A stretch of DNA of 64,000 nucleotides. Origin: Protonemura montana (Eukaryota > Arthropoda > Insecta > Plecoptera > Nemouridae). A program made the translations under genes and the position numbers. The notes beneath the pieces are model-generated. The model was not told where the DNA came from. It saw only the letters and a list, made by a program, of their open reading frames with translations, and did no database searches. Below are positions 24,432-36,195 of the stretch, piece by piece. The stretch covers positions 2,356,001-2,420,000 of the forward strand of contig OX387612.1 of the NCBI GenBank assembly GCA_947568835.1. Reading direction: 5' to 3'. Position 1 is the stretch's first letter; every line of letters begins with the position of its first letter.

Positions 24432-24760
24432 CTGAAATGTATTTATTTTTTAGTTACATTTAGTGCAATTTGCAACTATTTCCAAGTTATAAATCAAGTC
24501 CAGGTCCTAGTGTCTACATCAAGTTAATTCCATCAAAATGAGGTTGATACAGATGATGGTAAGTCAATGCAATTTTCACAAACCATCAACGTCGAATCCC
24601 TCTACGGCCTGTCTATGGCCAAGCCCTCACCTCAAGACAGTTTCGAGATGAAAAACAAAAATTATTGTCTAAGAAATAATTAAGACAAGTCAAGTATGAT
24701 CATTTATAACTGTCAGGAAAACAAGTGCGGTTCACGTGCAATCAACTTGCAATGGAGCAG
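24432..24760. other. Short unique stretch
   Basis: ATG AGG TTG ATA CAG ATG ATG at 24538-24558 precedes gtaagt and could be a first coding exon. No downstream exon was found. Confidence 0.25.
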
Positions 24761-24773
24761 CACGGCTTTCTTT

Positions 24774-26024
24774 TTTATTATTATCAACACAATAACCGTC
24801 TCAAAAATTTATGCCCAAACGCGGACTCGAACCCCGATCTCCACCTATCGCGGGTGTTGCTCTAACCAATTGAGCTACTTGGATCCCGATCTCCACCTGT
24901 CGCGGGTGTTGCTCTAACCAATTGAGCTACTTGAACCCCGATCTCCACCTATCGCGGGTGTTGCTCTAACCCATTGAGCTACTTGGACCCCGATCTCCAC
25001 CTGTCACGAGTGTTGCTCTAACCAATTGAGCTACTTGGACCCCGATCTCCACCTGTCGCGAGTGTTGCTCTAACCCATTGAGCTACTTGGACACTGGCTT
25101 TTTGAGACGATTTTAGTGTATTTGATGAGAATGACGGATCTCCAAGGAGTAGAACTAAGAGGCTGTGAATACTCACAGTCACTCTGATTCTAGTGACGCT
25201 ATATCACGTCACAACCTGTCAAACTCGAATAACTCCAAATTGACGTTGGATTCGTTGCTGTATCAGGATGAAATCTGATTTAAATTGCAAACGCTTGCAA
25301 TGCGCGGGGTATTTTATTATTATCAACACTATAAACGTCTCAAAAATTGTTCCGTCATTCTCATCAAATACACTAAAATCGTCTCAAAAAGCCAGTGGCT
25401 AAGTAGCTCAATTGGTTAGAGCAACACCCGCGACAGGTGGAGATCGGGGTCCAAGTAGCTCAATTGGTTAGAGCAACACCCGCGACAGGTGGAGATCGGG
25501 GTCCAAGTAGCTCAATTGGTTAGAGCAACACCCGCGACAGGTGGAGATCGGGGTTCAAGTAGCTCAATCGGTTAGAGCAACACCCGCGACATGTGGAGAT
25601 CGGGGTCCAAGTAGCTCAATTGGTTAGAGCGACACCCGCGACAGGTGGAAATCGGGATCCAAGTAGCTCAATTGGTTAGAGGAACACCCGTGACAGGTGG
25701 AGATCGGGGTCCAAGTAGCTCAATTGGTTAGAGCAACACCCGTGACAGGTGGAGATCGAGGTCCAAGTAGCTCAATTGGTTATAGAGGAACACCCGCGAC
25801 AGGTGGAGATCGGGGTCCAAGTAGCTCAATTGGTTAGAGCGACACCCGCGACAGGTGGAGATCGGGATCCAAGTAGCTCAATTGGTTAGAGCAACACCCG
25901 CGATAGGTGGAGATCGGGGTTCCAGTTCCCGTTAGGACATCAATCTTTGAGACGGTTATAGTGTTCATAATGAAATTTCCCGCGCATTGCAAGCGTTTGC
26001 AATTTAAATAAGAGTTCATACTAA
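24774..26024. mobile_element. Element T inverted pair with both heads amplified, TSD-flanked
   Basis: A minus half has about five 52-bp units (24830-25085), then two leaders, then a plus half with about eleven units (25385-25920) and box B. Flanks are cacggctttcttt (24761-24773) and cacagctttcttt (26025-26037), a 13-bp duplication with one mismatch. The whole 1.25 kb therefore looks like one insertion. Confidence 0.8.
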
Positions 26025-26037
26025 CACAGCTTTCTTT

Positions 26038-26690
26038 GTTCGCTTTTTCGAATATAAATTTGAAATGTGAATTTTGTTGTTTCTAGTCTAGATTCTGTCA
26101 ATAACGTCCGATGAAATAATAGGATAACAAATACCAAGCAACGACAATTAGTCACGCTAGATTCTTGTCGGCCGTTGAGGTTTATAAAAATAAAATATCT
26201 ATTTTAATAATTGATTAGAATCAATGACAGAGGTAGAAACGGGTTTAAAATAATCCCTTCGAAAGATTTTATTGGTGGTAAATTATGTTTCCCGACGAAT
26301 GTTTAACGACGCAATGTTTGGGTGATGCGCCATGCTGTGACATGGCCTATAATGGCGTTGATCATGATGAACCGAAGCTTTTCTAGAAGAAAATACATCG
26401 ACGAAGACCATCTTTGAAGGTGAAATTGAGGTAAATACAACCACAGATATAGGTGAGTCTTACAAGGTTCTAAAAATAACTAAACTTGGGACAGAATTTG
26501 CCACCAGGGGCGCTCAGTTGAAGTTCTAATGAGTTATACATAATAATAAAATGAATAATAAGCTAATAATTAATAAAGTTCTAATAAAGTTCTAATGAGA
26601 GGATGAGTTTGTTAAAGCATTCTCAAAATTGTGTTCGAACTCTAGTGTTAAAGCGTTCAAAAATATATTTTAAACTGAATAATCTAGTGC
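26038..26690. other. Unique AT-rich sequence
   Basis: No supported gene. Short direct repeats ataataaa and taataaagttctaa occur near 26540-26600. Confidence 0.4.
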
Positions 26691-26692
26691 GT

Positions 26693-27176
26693 GTCGGCGT
26701 TTCCAACACGCCAGACCGTTCGGTGGTCACCCATCCAATACCTGACCCAGCGCAGTGTTGCTTAACTTTCATCCCTCCAACCTCTCTCCCGAACAGAACT
26801 GGTCATGTGTATGATGGTCACCCATCCAATACTTGACCCAGCGCAGTGTTGCTTAACTTTCATCCCTCCAACCTCTCTCCCGAACAGAACTGGTCATGTG
26901 TATGATGGTCACCCATCCAATACCTGACCCAGCGCAGTGTTGCTGAACTTTCATCCCTCCAACCTCTCTCCCAAACAGAACTGGTCATGTGTATGATGGT
27001 CACCCATCCAATACCTGACTCAGCGTAGTGTTGCTTAACTTTCATCCCTCCAACCTCTCTCCCAAACAGAACTGGTCATGTGTATGATGGTCACCCATCC
27101 AATACCTGACCCAGCACAGTGTTACTTAACTTCAGTGATGTTACGAGGCCCGGTGTTCCCAACACGGCAAACGGGA
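26693..27176 (-). mobile_element. Element F head array, about five units
   Basis: Minus-strand 91-bp units (gcgcagtgttgcttaacttt, ccaacctctctcccgaacag) are bounded on both sides by 5S-like ends (ggcgtttccaacacgccag; cggtgttcccaacacggc). There is no tail. Confidence 0.82.
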
Positions 27177-27504
27177 TGGGCTCGGTCTTTGGCTCTTGCT
27201 GGTGAATGCTAGGTTTGATCAATCAGTTAAAGTGAAATATATCTGGGTGTGTCCCTCGACTGGCGGTCGCTGCTCGACAAAGGAGTCGCCTGGTTTGTTT
27301 TGCTTGGGGTTGAAGAAAGGGCGTTGGCCCCGCATCTGATGATCACCAAGCGACATGCAATTGCATATCGACTCGGAAAGTCCCTGCAAAAACACACAAA
27401 TAAAGCTCGTCGCAGCCAACAGCTGTTAGGCAAAACTGTACCCAGATTTCTCCCAACCATTCTTATCTATAATAACGTAACCACGTTTAGGCACTGCGAC
27501 TTCT

Positions 27505-28045
27505 ATTTTATTTACTTATTTGTGGTGTTTAACGACGCACTGTTTTGACATCTGGCCATGCAGCACTGGTCTAATGGCGTCGGTGAATGAGTGGATGATG
27601 ATGTGGATGATGATGAACCTAACCTAGCCTAGAAGGGAGGAGGGGAAACCCGGTGCCGGCACGTAGCCTACTCCTGTCGAAAAGCACCAAGGGGACCACC
27701 GGCTTAACGTCCCTTCCGAAGGACGGTACAACTCGAACAGCAGGATTCCTCCACAAATCCATGCTGTCGAGAGGTTGATAAGCAAGACGAGTGAAGTTGC
27801 TGTACTAACTTTCATCTCTCCAACCTCTCTCCCAAACAGAACTGGTCATGTGTATAATAGTCACCCATCAAATACCTGACCCAGTGCAGTGTTGCTTAAC
27901 TTTCATCCCTCCAACCTCTCTCCCGAACAGAACTGGTCATGTGTTTGGTAATCACCCATCCAATACCTGACCCAGCGCAGTGTTGCTTAACTTCGGTGAT
28001 CTCATGAGAACCGGCGTTTCCAACACATCAAACCGTTCGGTGCTT
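27505..28045 (-). mobile_element. Element F, complete minus-strand copy
   Basis: The tail (tttgtggtgtttaacgacgc, cggcttaacgtcccttccga) is followed by about two 91-bp head units and the 5S-like start (ctcatgagaaccggcgtttc). Confidence 0.82.
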
Positions 28046-28599
28046 TCAAAAAATCTTTGAAGCACAAACAATTTTTAAATTGAAAAATTATATAATCTAT
28101 CAATTTACGGGTGATTTGTATGGACCATGCTAACAGACGTGCAGAACACAACTAAATACATACACATTTATACAATACAAAAATCATAACTTCTGATTTT
28201 ATGGCTGTTGATGATTCATTTTTTTAATGAAGAGATAATAGGCAGGAGATGCTTGAAAAAAAAACGCGTACAGAAAATAATTAATTCTCGCGTTATTAAG
28301 GGTTAAAATTTAAGGGTAGAATTTTTTTCACCCCTAAAGTTGATAAGTAAGCAAATTATTTATTTTTTCTTGTTAATTAAAACACGATTATCATTTTAGA
28401 ACTAGTCGCATTCTTTTAAGTTTATTTGTTCAAACGCTAGAGTGAATATAGCGAATGGCCGTGCGGGCAAAAGTAAAATATTTGGGTTTTCCATCCCCTA
28501 CCACGGGCAAACCGCTATGCTCATGGCAAAAACATTTAAAAATTGGGTTTTTATTTCCGGTGTTCTAAACCCCCTGAAAATTTCGTCGAAAATTCTGAG
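28046..28599. other. Intergenic sequence, nothing recognised
   Basis: AT-rich with homopolymer A runs. No frame or element ends. Confidence 0.45.
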
Positions 28600-28958
28600 A
28601 TAGTGAAGGTTTTGAGTGACTGGCACTTGATATGGAATGACCTGATAGTGAAGGTTTTGAGTGACGGGCACTTGATATGGAATGACCTGATAGTGAAGGT
28701 TTTGAGTGACGAGCACTTGATATGGAATGACCTGATAGTGAAGGTTTTGAGTGACGGGCACTTGATATGGAATGACCTGATAGTGAAGGTTTTGAGTGTC
28801 GGGCACTTGATATGGAATGACCTGATAGTGAAGGTTTTGAGTGACGGGCACTTGATATGGAATGACCTGATAGTGAAGGTTTTGAGTGACGGGCACTTGA
28901 TATGGAATGACCTGATAGTGAAGGTTTTGAGTGACGGACACTTGATATGGAATGACCC
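28600..28958 (+). repeat. 45-bp minisatellite, eight units
   Basis: The unit is gatagtgaaggttttgag, tgacgggcacttgatatgg, aatgacct. The period is 45, a multiple of three, so frames stay open on both strands. It ends about 10 bases before the duplicated leader of the small membrane-protein gene. Confidence 0.92.
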
Positions 28959-28968
28959 TTATCTTTTG

Positions 28969-29145
28969 ATGCAAGGAAAAATGCATTTAGCGGAAACGTG
29001 GTTCTGTTGACGTCATCGTCGTGACGTCGTCGGTTTTCCTTGTTGTGGCTTCTGGTTGGTGAAGGTGAACAAGATTGTTGTCATTCATAATAAACCGATG
29101 CAGCGAGTGCAGATCTCTGAAGATTGCCGACTCTTGAGCTGGTAG
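28969..29145 (+). promoter_or_regulatory. Leader/promoter region of the membrane-protein gene, duplicated copy 1
   Basis: Matches 32137-32325 over about 180 bases (aaaatgcatttagcg, ggttttccttgttgtggctt, aaccgatgcagcgagtgcag, ctcttgagctggtagcagct). It precedes the start codon at 29243 and presumably contains the transcription start. Confidence 0.6.
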
Positions 29146-29242
29146 CAGCTGATGCCACTTAGAGACTCTACTGCAATTACAAGCTACAACTTACATCAAC
29201 TTACATCAACTTACATCAACTTACATCAAGTTTCAGAAGACC

Positions 29243-30144
29243 ATGGCCCACAACAATGGGTTTAACAATTTCGGTGAGTTGCGTTGTTTAATGTCTTTTT
29301 TATTTTTATTTTATAAAGTGGTAACCCTCGTGCGACTTCCGGTTCTGAAACAAACAGTGTTGACTTCTTAAACTAGATATGGAAAGAGGAAGAGAGTAAC
29401 TTAACCAGGGCTTTGCAAACGCAATTTCAGTTGCGTTTTAAGATGAGCGTAGTGATATTTAGGGATGATCAAATCTGAAGCCGATCCGTTGTATGGATCA
29501 AAACAAAACAGACAAAATTCACAAAATTTTGTGGCAAATTTGTGAATAAAAAAAGAAAGAAAAAACATAAGGACTCAAAAACTTCACAACTACTTAATTT
29601 TGATGTATTGCACATCTTTCCAAAGTTTGGTAAAAAAACGTCAAACACTTTTGGCTGTACAACTCCAAAACGTTTCCAAAAATTTTTTTAAATTTCATAT
29701 ATTTAAAATATTTTCTAACCATTTGACCAATTTTTGCTCGAAAAACGCAGGATGTTTAGTTTAAGAACACAAAAATATTCTCTGCAAATTTGGTTTAAAT
29801 CAGTTCAGGCGTTCGGCCACTTGAGCGCGGACAAAAATGCAATTTGGGAAAAGTGAAAATAAAGATTTGAATCTAATCATACGATCTTGTCAACAGCTTC
29901 GTCGAACAGCCCTGGTCAGCATCAAGTGGTCATGATGCCTGTTCTAGTACAAGATCCCGGATGTTTTGGTTGGTATGGCTACTCACCCAGACAAAGAAAC
30001 ATCAGCTTCGCTCTGTCAGTCGTCATGATGCTCTTCTTCATCGGATTGATCATCTTCTTTATTTACAACTATCACACGACATCGAAAGAATTCGAAGCCA
30101 GGAGGAAAGAGACGATGAAATCATTCGGCGGCTTCGGATTCTGA
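29243..30144 (+). CDS. Small single-pass membrane protein, two exons, unrecognised family
   Basis: Exon 1 is 29243-29273 (MAHNNGFNNF plus one base, then gtgagt). Exon 2 is 29897-30144 (acceptor caacag; TGA at 30142-30144). The protein has 92 residues. An N-terminal polar part (GQHQVVMMPVLVQDPGCFGW) leads to one membrane segment of about 23 residues (FALSVVMMLFFIGLIIFFIY), then a charged tail (SKEFEARRKETMKS) ending FGGFGF. AATAAA follows at 30148-30153, so the 3' UTR is very short. Codon use and splice sites look real. I do not recognise the family. The aromatic GFGF end and the basic juxtamembrane tail are its notable features. Confidence 0.68.
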
Positions 30145-30159
30145 TAAAATAAATTATTT

Positions 30160-30780
30160 TATTCTCTTGGACACTTCTTTGAATCTTTGAGAGAGCTTTT
30201 ATTCCTTGCTACCCGCACATTTGATATTACTAGATTATTTTGTCTGACGTTTTAAGCTCCAACCCCCGCCGAGGAAACTAGGTTTCAAAAGAAAGAATGC
30301 TTCAAAATGGCTGTTTACAAGATGGCTGTTTACAAGATGGCGGCAGTTGGGCCGCGATACGAATCTGGTTTTTGTTTTGTGTGGCATCAAAGTTAAGCCG
30401 CGATCGACGTCTCTGCATTTGTTTGTTTTACCGAATTGAATTAAACGATATTTAAACCGTAGTTCGAGTTGTTTCCATTCAATAATTTACCTCGAAATAT
30501 AAAGATGTTTAAAAAGGATAATAACTTTGGTGATAGGTATAGTAAAGAAGTTCCTTTTATTGCATTCCTTCTACAGTGTAGATGAGTTTATAAATTTAAA
30601 CTGATTTAACTTTTAAGATTTAGTGATTTATTATTGTTTATGACATATCAATATCTGTAATAGATCAATCTGGTTATAAATAAATACAAATACAAATGAA
30701 AGCCGCCCATTTATCACAAATGTTCGGTTTGGAGTATTATCTTTCCTCTGACCGTTACCACGTGTTGCCGGCTTCGATGA
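30160..30780. other. Intergenic sequence with a first-exon-like site
   Basis: ATG at 30505 opens MFKKDNNFGD before gtatag at 30537. A short direct repeat acaagatggctgttt lies near 30318. No downstream exon was found. Confidence 0.28.
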
Positions 30781-31401
30781 CTTTGATGCAGTGGCGGCTC
30801 GTGGGTAGGTATGTGGGGTGGTCGGGCACAGATATGTTTCTATAAATAATTAGTAATCTTATTCTTATACCCGAAAAGCAAGCAAGGGAAACAAAAAAAG
30901 GCATTTCTTACTTTACACCCACAGAGCCAGTTGTGAGAATTCTATGTGTCTTCATTGAATTTGTATTTTGTATATTTTGTATATTTTTATTTAGCATTTT
31001 GCTAAACTATTACATTACATTTGTGACATATGTTGCCTAACATTTCTACTAAATTCATTTACATTTCTACTCTGTCTTATGTTTGCAGGTAACTATTTAT
31101 ATTCTCTTATGGCTAAGTACATTATTCCCCTATCTACACTCCCACATTTATCCATTTTATTTACAGTCTTACATTCATCCCTTGTTCTATAACTATTTTC
31201 TTTAAACTCTAACCTATTTTTTAAATACACGCCGAACCATCGCTCAAGATTTGCTTTTGGTCTCTTGTAGGTACAATCACCAAGCGTGGCACCGGCGTAA
31301 AGGTTCTTTATTTCCAGCTGATCTTGATAATTGAGAGTGTGGAACCCCACTCTGAGTAAATTGTCAACTGCATTCATAATGTCACTAACACTAGCACTGA
31401 T

Positions 31402-31670
31402 GAGTATAGGTTATAGGTAGAGAAACAACGTTAATTTTACAGTCTCTGCGTGAAAGATGGCCGCCAAATGACTACCTTACCGACAAAAATGCAGAGTACC
31501 GGAACATCACGTTAAGTGGAGCCACTGTCGTATGAAATTTAATTTCGATATCTCTCGTTGGTTCACACTTTTGTGAGACATTTCATGCTCAAAAAATCTC
31601 CATCAATGTTTACCTCAACGACTGATATACACGTAACGATTTTAAAAAGCGAGTAACCTACACTCAACGG
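31402..31670. mobile_element. Foldback MITE M nested in the hAT element, right arm mostly deleted
   Basis: The left arm (tctctgcgtgaaagatggcc) and loop are complete, then gcgagtaacctac jumps directly to the terminal actcaacgg. Confidence 0.72.
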
Positions 31671-31734
31671 TAGAAGAGCGCGTGTTGCGCGATCGCGATC
31701 AGAGCACACAAACGAGATAAAGACCAATTAAAAA

Positions 31735-31962
31735 AAAAACTATTTGAACTGGGTTTTGATTGCTAAGTAAAGAACAACTACATTTCCCGACGTTTCGTAA
31801 CTTGTACCTGTTACTTTATCAAGGGTTAGAGCAGTCCTCTCGGTTAGAGGTCGGGAAATTTAGTTGTCCTTTACTTAGCATTCAAAACCCATTTCAAATA
31901 GTTTTTGTTAAAACAAGTGCTAAGGATAAATCAAGTAAACATGAGTCTAGAAACCATCATAA
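31735..31962. mobile_element. Element P copy nested in the hAT element
   Basis: Left arm tatttgaactgggttttgat, centre cgacgtttcgtaacttgtac, right arm ctttacttagcattcaaaac and agtaaacatgagtctagaaa. Confidence 0.6.
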
Positions 31963-32136
31963 AGACCAATCTTATTACAACATTGATATTCTTTTAAAGT
32001 AAAAAATTACTGCCATACAATGTCAAAAATCGGATTTTTTTTTAAAGCAAATCTCCGTTTTCGTTCCATTCTCCTCTCTCATCCATTTACATGGGTCACG
32101 TGCCCTTGTGCCCCTCAACACGAGCCGCCACTGCTT

Positions 32137-32325
32137 TGATGCTCGCAAAAATGCATTTAGCGCCAACATGGTTCTGTTGACGTCGTCGCCGTGACGTCGT
32201 CGGTTTTCCTTGTTGTGGCTTCTGGTTGGTGAAGGTGAACAAGATTGTTGTCATTAATTATAAACCGATGCAGCGAGTGCAGATCTCTGAAGATAGCCGA
32301 CTCTTGAGCTGGTAGCAGCTGACAC
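32137..32325 (+). repeat. Duplicated leader of the membrane-protein gene, copy 2
   Basis: Highly similar to 28969-29145 but followed by cactacac/gtgagt rather than the coding start. The hAT element inserted at its left border. It may be an orphan or alternative first exon. Confidence 0.6.
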
Positions 32326-32376
32326 TACACGTGAGTAAAAACTAAATATTATACAAAATCAAGATCACAAGCAATC

Positions 32377-33263
32377 TATTATTAAAAACACTTTAACCGT
32401 CTCAAAAATTGATGCCTAAACGGGGACTAAAACCCCGATCTCCACCTGTCGCGGGTGTTGCTCTAACCAATTGAGCTACTTGGACCCCGATCTCCACCTG
32501 TCGCGGGTGTTGCTCTAACCAATAGAGCTACTTGGACCCCGATCTCCACCTGTCGCGGGTGTTGCTCTAACCAATAGAGCTACTTGGACCCCGATCTCCA
32601 CCTGTCGCGGGTGTTGCTCTAGCCCATTGAGCTACTTGGACCCTGATCTCCACCTGTCGCGGGTGTTGCTCTCACCCATTGAGCTACTTGAACCCCGATC
32701 TCCACCTGTCACGGGTGTTGCTCTAACCAATTGAGCTACTTGGACCCCGATCTCCACCTGTCGCGGGTGTTGCTCTAACCCATTGAGCTACTTGGACCCC
32801 GATCTCCACCTGTCACGGGTGTTGCTCTGACCAATTGAGCTACTTGGACCCCGATCTCCACCTGTCGCGGGTGTTGCTCTGACCCATTGAGCTACTTGGA
32901 CCCCGATCTCCACCTGTCGCGGGTGTTGCTCTAACCAATTGAGCTACTTGGACCCCGATCTCCACCTGTCGCGGGTGTTGCTCTGAACCATTGAGTTACT
33001 TGGACCCCGATCTCCACCTGTCGCGGGTGTTGCTCTAACCAATTGAGCTACTTGGACCCCGATCTCCACCTGTCGCGGGTGTTGCTCTGACACATTAAGC
33101 TATTTGAACACTGGCTTTTTGAGACAATTTTAGTGTATTTGATGAGAAATGCACTAAAATCGTCTCAAAAATCCAGTGTCCAAATAGCTCAATGGCTAGA
33201 GCAACACCGGTGGAGATCGGGGTTCAATTTTTGAGACAGTTATAGTGTTGATAATCATAAAAA
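32377..33263. mobile_element. Element T inverted pair, minus head amplified to about 13 units
   Basis: The minus half carries about 13 units of 52 bp from 32430 to 33105 (tggaccccgatctccacctg). The plus half is short and lacks part of the head (aagccagtgtccaaatag, aacaccggtggagatcgggg). Confidence 0.8.
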
Positions 33264-34307
33264 AAGCCGAAGCTATGGATATTTAGCATCATAAATAAAA
33301 TAAAGTCGAATCTGGGTCCTGTAATTCTACAGGCAATATATGTTGGTAGTAACGGATGTCCAAGATGGCGCTGAGTTGGGGAAAAATCGCAGTCTAGAAG
33401 AAGCCAGTTCTGTCACATGAAGGTCTTTCAAATCTTGGCAAGTGTTTCTCGAAGCAACAAGTGGACGATTCAAATTTTGTCATCAAAGTGGGCGTGGTCC
33501 AGAATTTAACTGTAAACAATCGCCAGTCGGCTGAATGCCGACAGGCACAAACAAATAATTACAACAACAAAAAAAAACGATTTTCAATCATTAACTGTAA
33601 ATTTTGGTGCAATTGTTCGTTTTGAAAAGTTTGATATGACCCTTTCTTTAATAATCTACGCTTTACTTTGGTGTGTTTCGCTTGAACTCAACAAAATCTT
33701 CAAAACCTGCCCTCAAAATGGTAAGTCTTTGAAATTTTTCATCAATTTTTTTCTAAAAGCTCATAAAAATTATCAGTTTTGTGTGATTGTTTTTAGACTC
33801 ATGTCTATTTGATCTAAACTTAGCACTAGTTTTAACAAAAACTATTTCAACTGGGTTTTGAATGCTAAGTGAAGAACAACTAAATTTCCCGACGTTTCGT
33901 AACTTGGTACCTGTTACTTCTTCAAAGGGTTATAAGGTTTAATGAATTAACAGAAATTAGACCGCAATTATGACGAGAATGACGTAATGAAATCGCCAAT
34001 AAATCATATCAAAGTATGAATCTACAGCGAGACGTAATATCATCTTGCTTAAATCTAAATAATATTTTTTTTTCTGAAAAAGTAACACCACCTCTATTTC
34101 GAAATAAACACGCTGAATAAATGATATCTGACTCGGAGTTTGTTGCACATGCACTTTATATCGATTGCATATCAAGTGCATTATTGCACTGTCAGTCGTC
34201 TTATGCATAATGCAGGACGCGTCATAAACATGCACTTGCACGTGCACTTGCACTTGGACATGCAAATTTTGCATCGAAATTTCAAAACGCACTCTGCAAG
34301 TTTATTA
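33264..34307. other. Intergenic sequence with an element P fragment
   Basis: Element P left half at about 33785-33935. ATG at 33718-33720 sits directly before gtaagt. The alternating tgcacttgcacgtgcac near 34230 is a simple repeat. Confidence 0.35.
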
Positions 34308-34672
34308 AATTATTTATTGGTGTTTAACGACGCACTGTTTTAACAACTGGTCGTGTGGCACTGGTCTAATGGCGTCGGTGAATGAGTGGATGATGATGAG
34401 GAGGATGATGAACATGGTTCTACTCCTTGGAGAACTGTCATTCTCATCAAATACACTAAAATCGTCTCAAAAAGCCAGTGTCCATGTAGCTTAATTGGCT
34501 AGAGCAACACCCGCGACAGGTGGAGATCGGGGTTCGAGTCCGCGTTTGGGCATCAACTTTTGGGACAGTTATAGTGTTGTCAATAATAAAATACCCCGCG
34601 CATTGCAAGCGTTTGCAATTTAAATCAGAGTTCATCCTATGATGAACCTAACCTAGCCTAGAAGTGAGGAGA
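34308..34672 (-). mobile_element. Element F tail split by an element T insertion
   Basis: The minus-strand tail (ttggtgtttaacgacgcact, ggcgtcggtgaatgagtgg) stops at gatgatgaac and resumes at cctaacctagcctagaag after the insertion at 34414-34638. Confidence 0.78.
34414..34638 (+). mobile_element. Element T, solitary copy, 225 bp, TSD-flanked
   Basis: It begins atggttctactccttggag, has one tRNA-like head with box A (tagcttaattgg) and box B (ggttcgagtccgcg), and ends ttaaatcagagttcatcct. The direct repeat atgatgaac flanks it (34405-34413, 34639-34647), which fixes the right end of the family. Confidence 0.85.
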
Positions 34673-35165
34673 GGAAACAAAGACAAAACTTCATTTTCCA
34701 TCGCAAGTTAGGCTTGTCACTTCGGAATTGTGTACAACAAAAACCCCATAAAAGTCTGCTAAAAAAAAAAAACAGGAAAAATGTAGAAAATATTCCGTAA
34801 ACATTCCATGCAGTCATTACACGTACAGAGAGGTATATTACCCCCACCCCCCCTGTCCCACCCCTCGGTGATCGGGGACGATGTCCTGACCTACCCTACG
34901 ACCCTGTGACACTTTTCTGCCCCTGCAACACGCAAGCTAGACTACCGGCAACACATTAATGTATCGACAATTGCATAATCACGTAGGCGCTGTGAGTTGC
35001 AACATTCGCTCGGAAATAGAAAACTGTGAGGTAACTCGGATCTTAAATTAATAGTTTTTTTTTTTAAATCTTGGGATAAAAATGTCTACAGGAAATTTAT
35101 TTCATCGTTTCAATTATTAAAATATTAAAAGGTTTAACCAGTAAAACATTGAACGTTTTAGTTTG
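34673..35165. other. Unique intergenic sequence
   Basis: Contains a C-rich run near 34840-34860. No gene seen. Confidence 0.45.
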
Positions 35166-35169
35166 ATGG

Positions 35170-36195
35170 TAACACCGGTCCTAGTGATATCACTGAAGTT
35201 AAGTAACACTGCGCTGTGTCAGGGTTTGGATGGGTGACCATCATACACATGACCAGTTCTGTTCGGGAGAGAGGTTGGAGTGATGAAAGTTAAGCAACAC
35301 TGCGCTGTGTCAGGTATTGGATGGGTGATTATCATACACATGACCAGTTCTGTTCGGGAGAGAGGTTGGAGGGATGAAAGTTAAGCAACACTGCTCTGAG
35401 TCAGGTATTGGATGGGTGACCATCATACACATGACCAGTTCTGTTTGGGATAGAGGTTGGAGGGATGAAAGTTAAGCAACACTTCGCTGGGTCAGGTATT
35501 GGATTGGTGACCATCATACACATGACCAGTTCTGTTCGGGAGAGAGGTTGGAGGGATGAAAGTTAAGCAACACTGCGCTGGGTCAGGTATTGGATGGGTG
35601 ACCATCATACACATGACCAGTTCTGTTCGGGAGAGAGGTTGGAGGGATGAAAGTTAAGCAACACTTCGCTGGGTCAGGTATTGGATTGGTGACCATCATA
35701 CACATGACCAGTTCTGTTCGGGAGAGAGGTTGGAGGGATGAAAGTTAAGCAACACTGCGCTGGGTCTGGTATTTAATGGGTGACCATCATACACATGACC
35801 AGTTCTGTTCGGGAGAGAGGCTGGAGGGATGAAAGTTAAGCAACACTGCGCTGGGTCAGGTATTTGATGGGTGACTATTATACACATGACCAGTTCTGTT
35901 CGGGAGAGAGGTTGGAGGGATGAAATTTAGTACAGCAACTTCACTCGCCTTGCTTATCAACCTCTCGACAGCATGGATTTGTGGAGGAATCCTGTAGTTC
36001 GCGTTGTACCGTCCTTCGGAAGGGACGTTAAGCCGGTGGTCCCCTTGGTCTTCGACAGAACTAGGCTACGTACCAGCACCGGGTTTACTCCCGGCTTACT
36101 GCCACGCTAGGTAATTATCAATATTGTCTCGTGGGCTCATCTTCGCCACAGAACAAACTGTGAAAACATTGCGTCGTTAAACACAACAAATCAAT
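35170..36195 (+). mobile_element. Element F with about eight head units and full tail
   Basis: It starts aacaccggtcctagtgatat. The 91-bp units repeat at 35291, 35382, 35473, 35564 and onward. The tail ends gcgtcgttaaacacaacaaa. Each unit keeps the 5S-type box A, intermediate element and box C. Confidence 0.88.

Larger units (their letters stand above)
30789..32133. mobile_element. hAT element, 1,345 bp, perfect 8-bp TSD, non-autonomous
   Basis: The termini cagtggcggctcgtg and cacgagccgccactg are inverted. The octamer ctttgatg flanks both sides (30781-30788 and 32134-32141), the hallmark length for hAT. The interior has no transposase, but holds a MITE M copy (31402-31670) and an element P copy (31735-31962). 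A 94-codon minus frame at 31093-31377 has no support. Confidence 0.88.

Noticed and set aside
28498-29010. Frames of about 155-162 codons on both strands
   Set aside because: Produced by the 45-bp repeat, whose period is a multiple of three.
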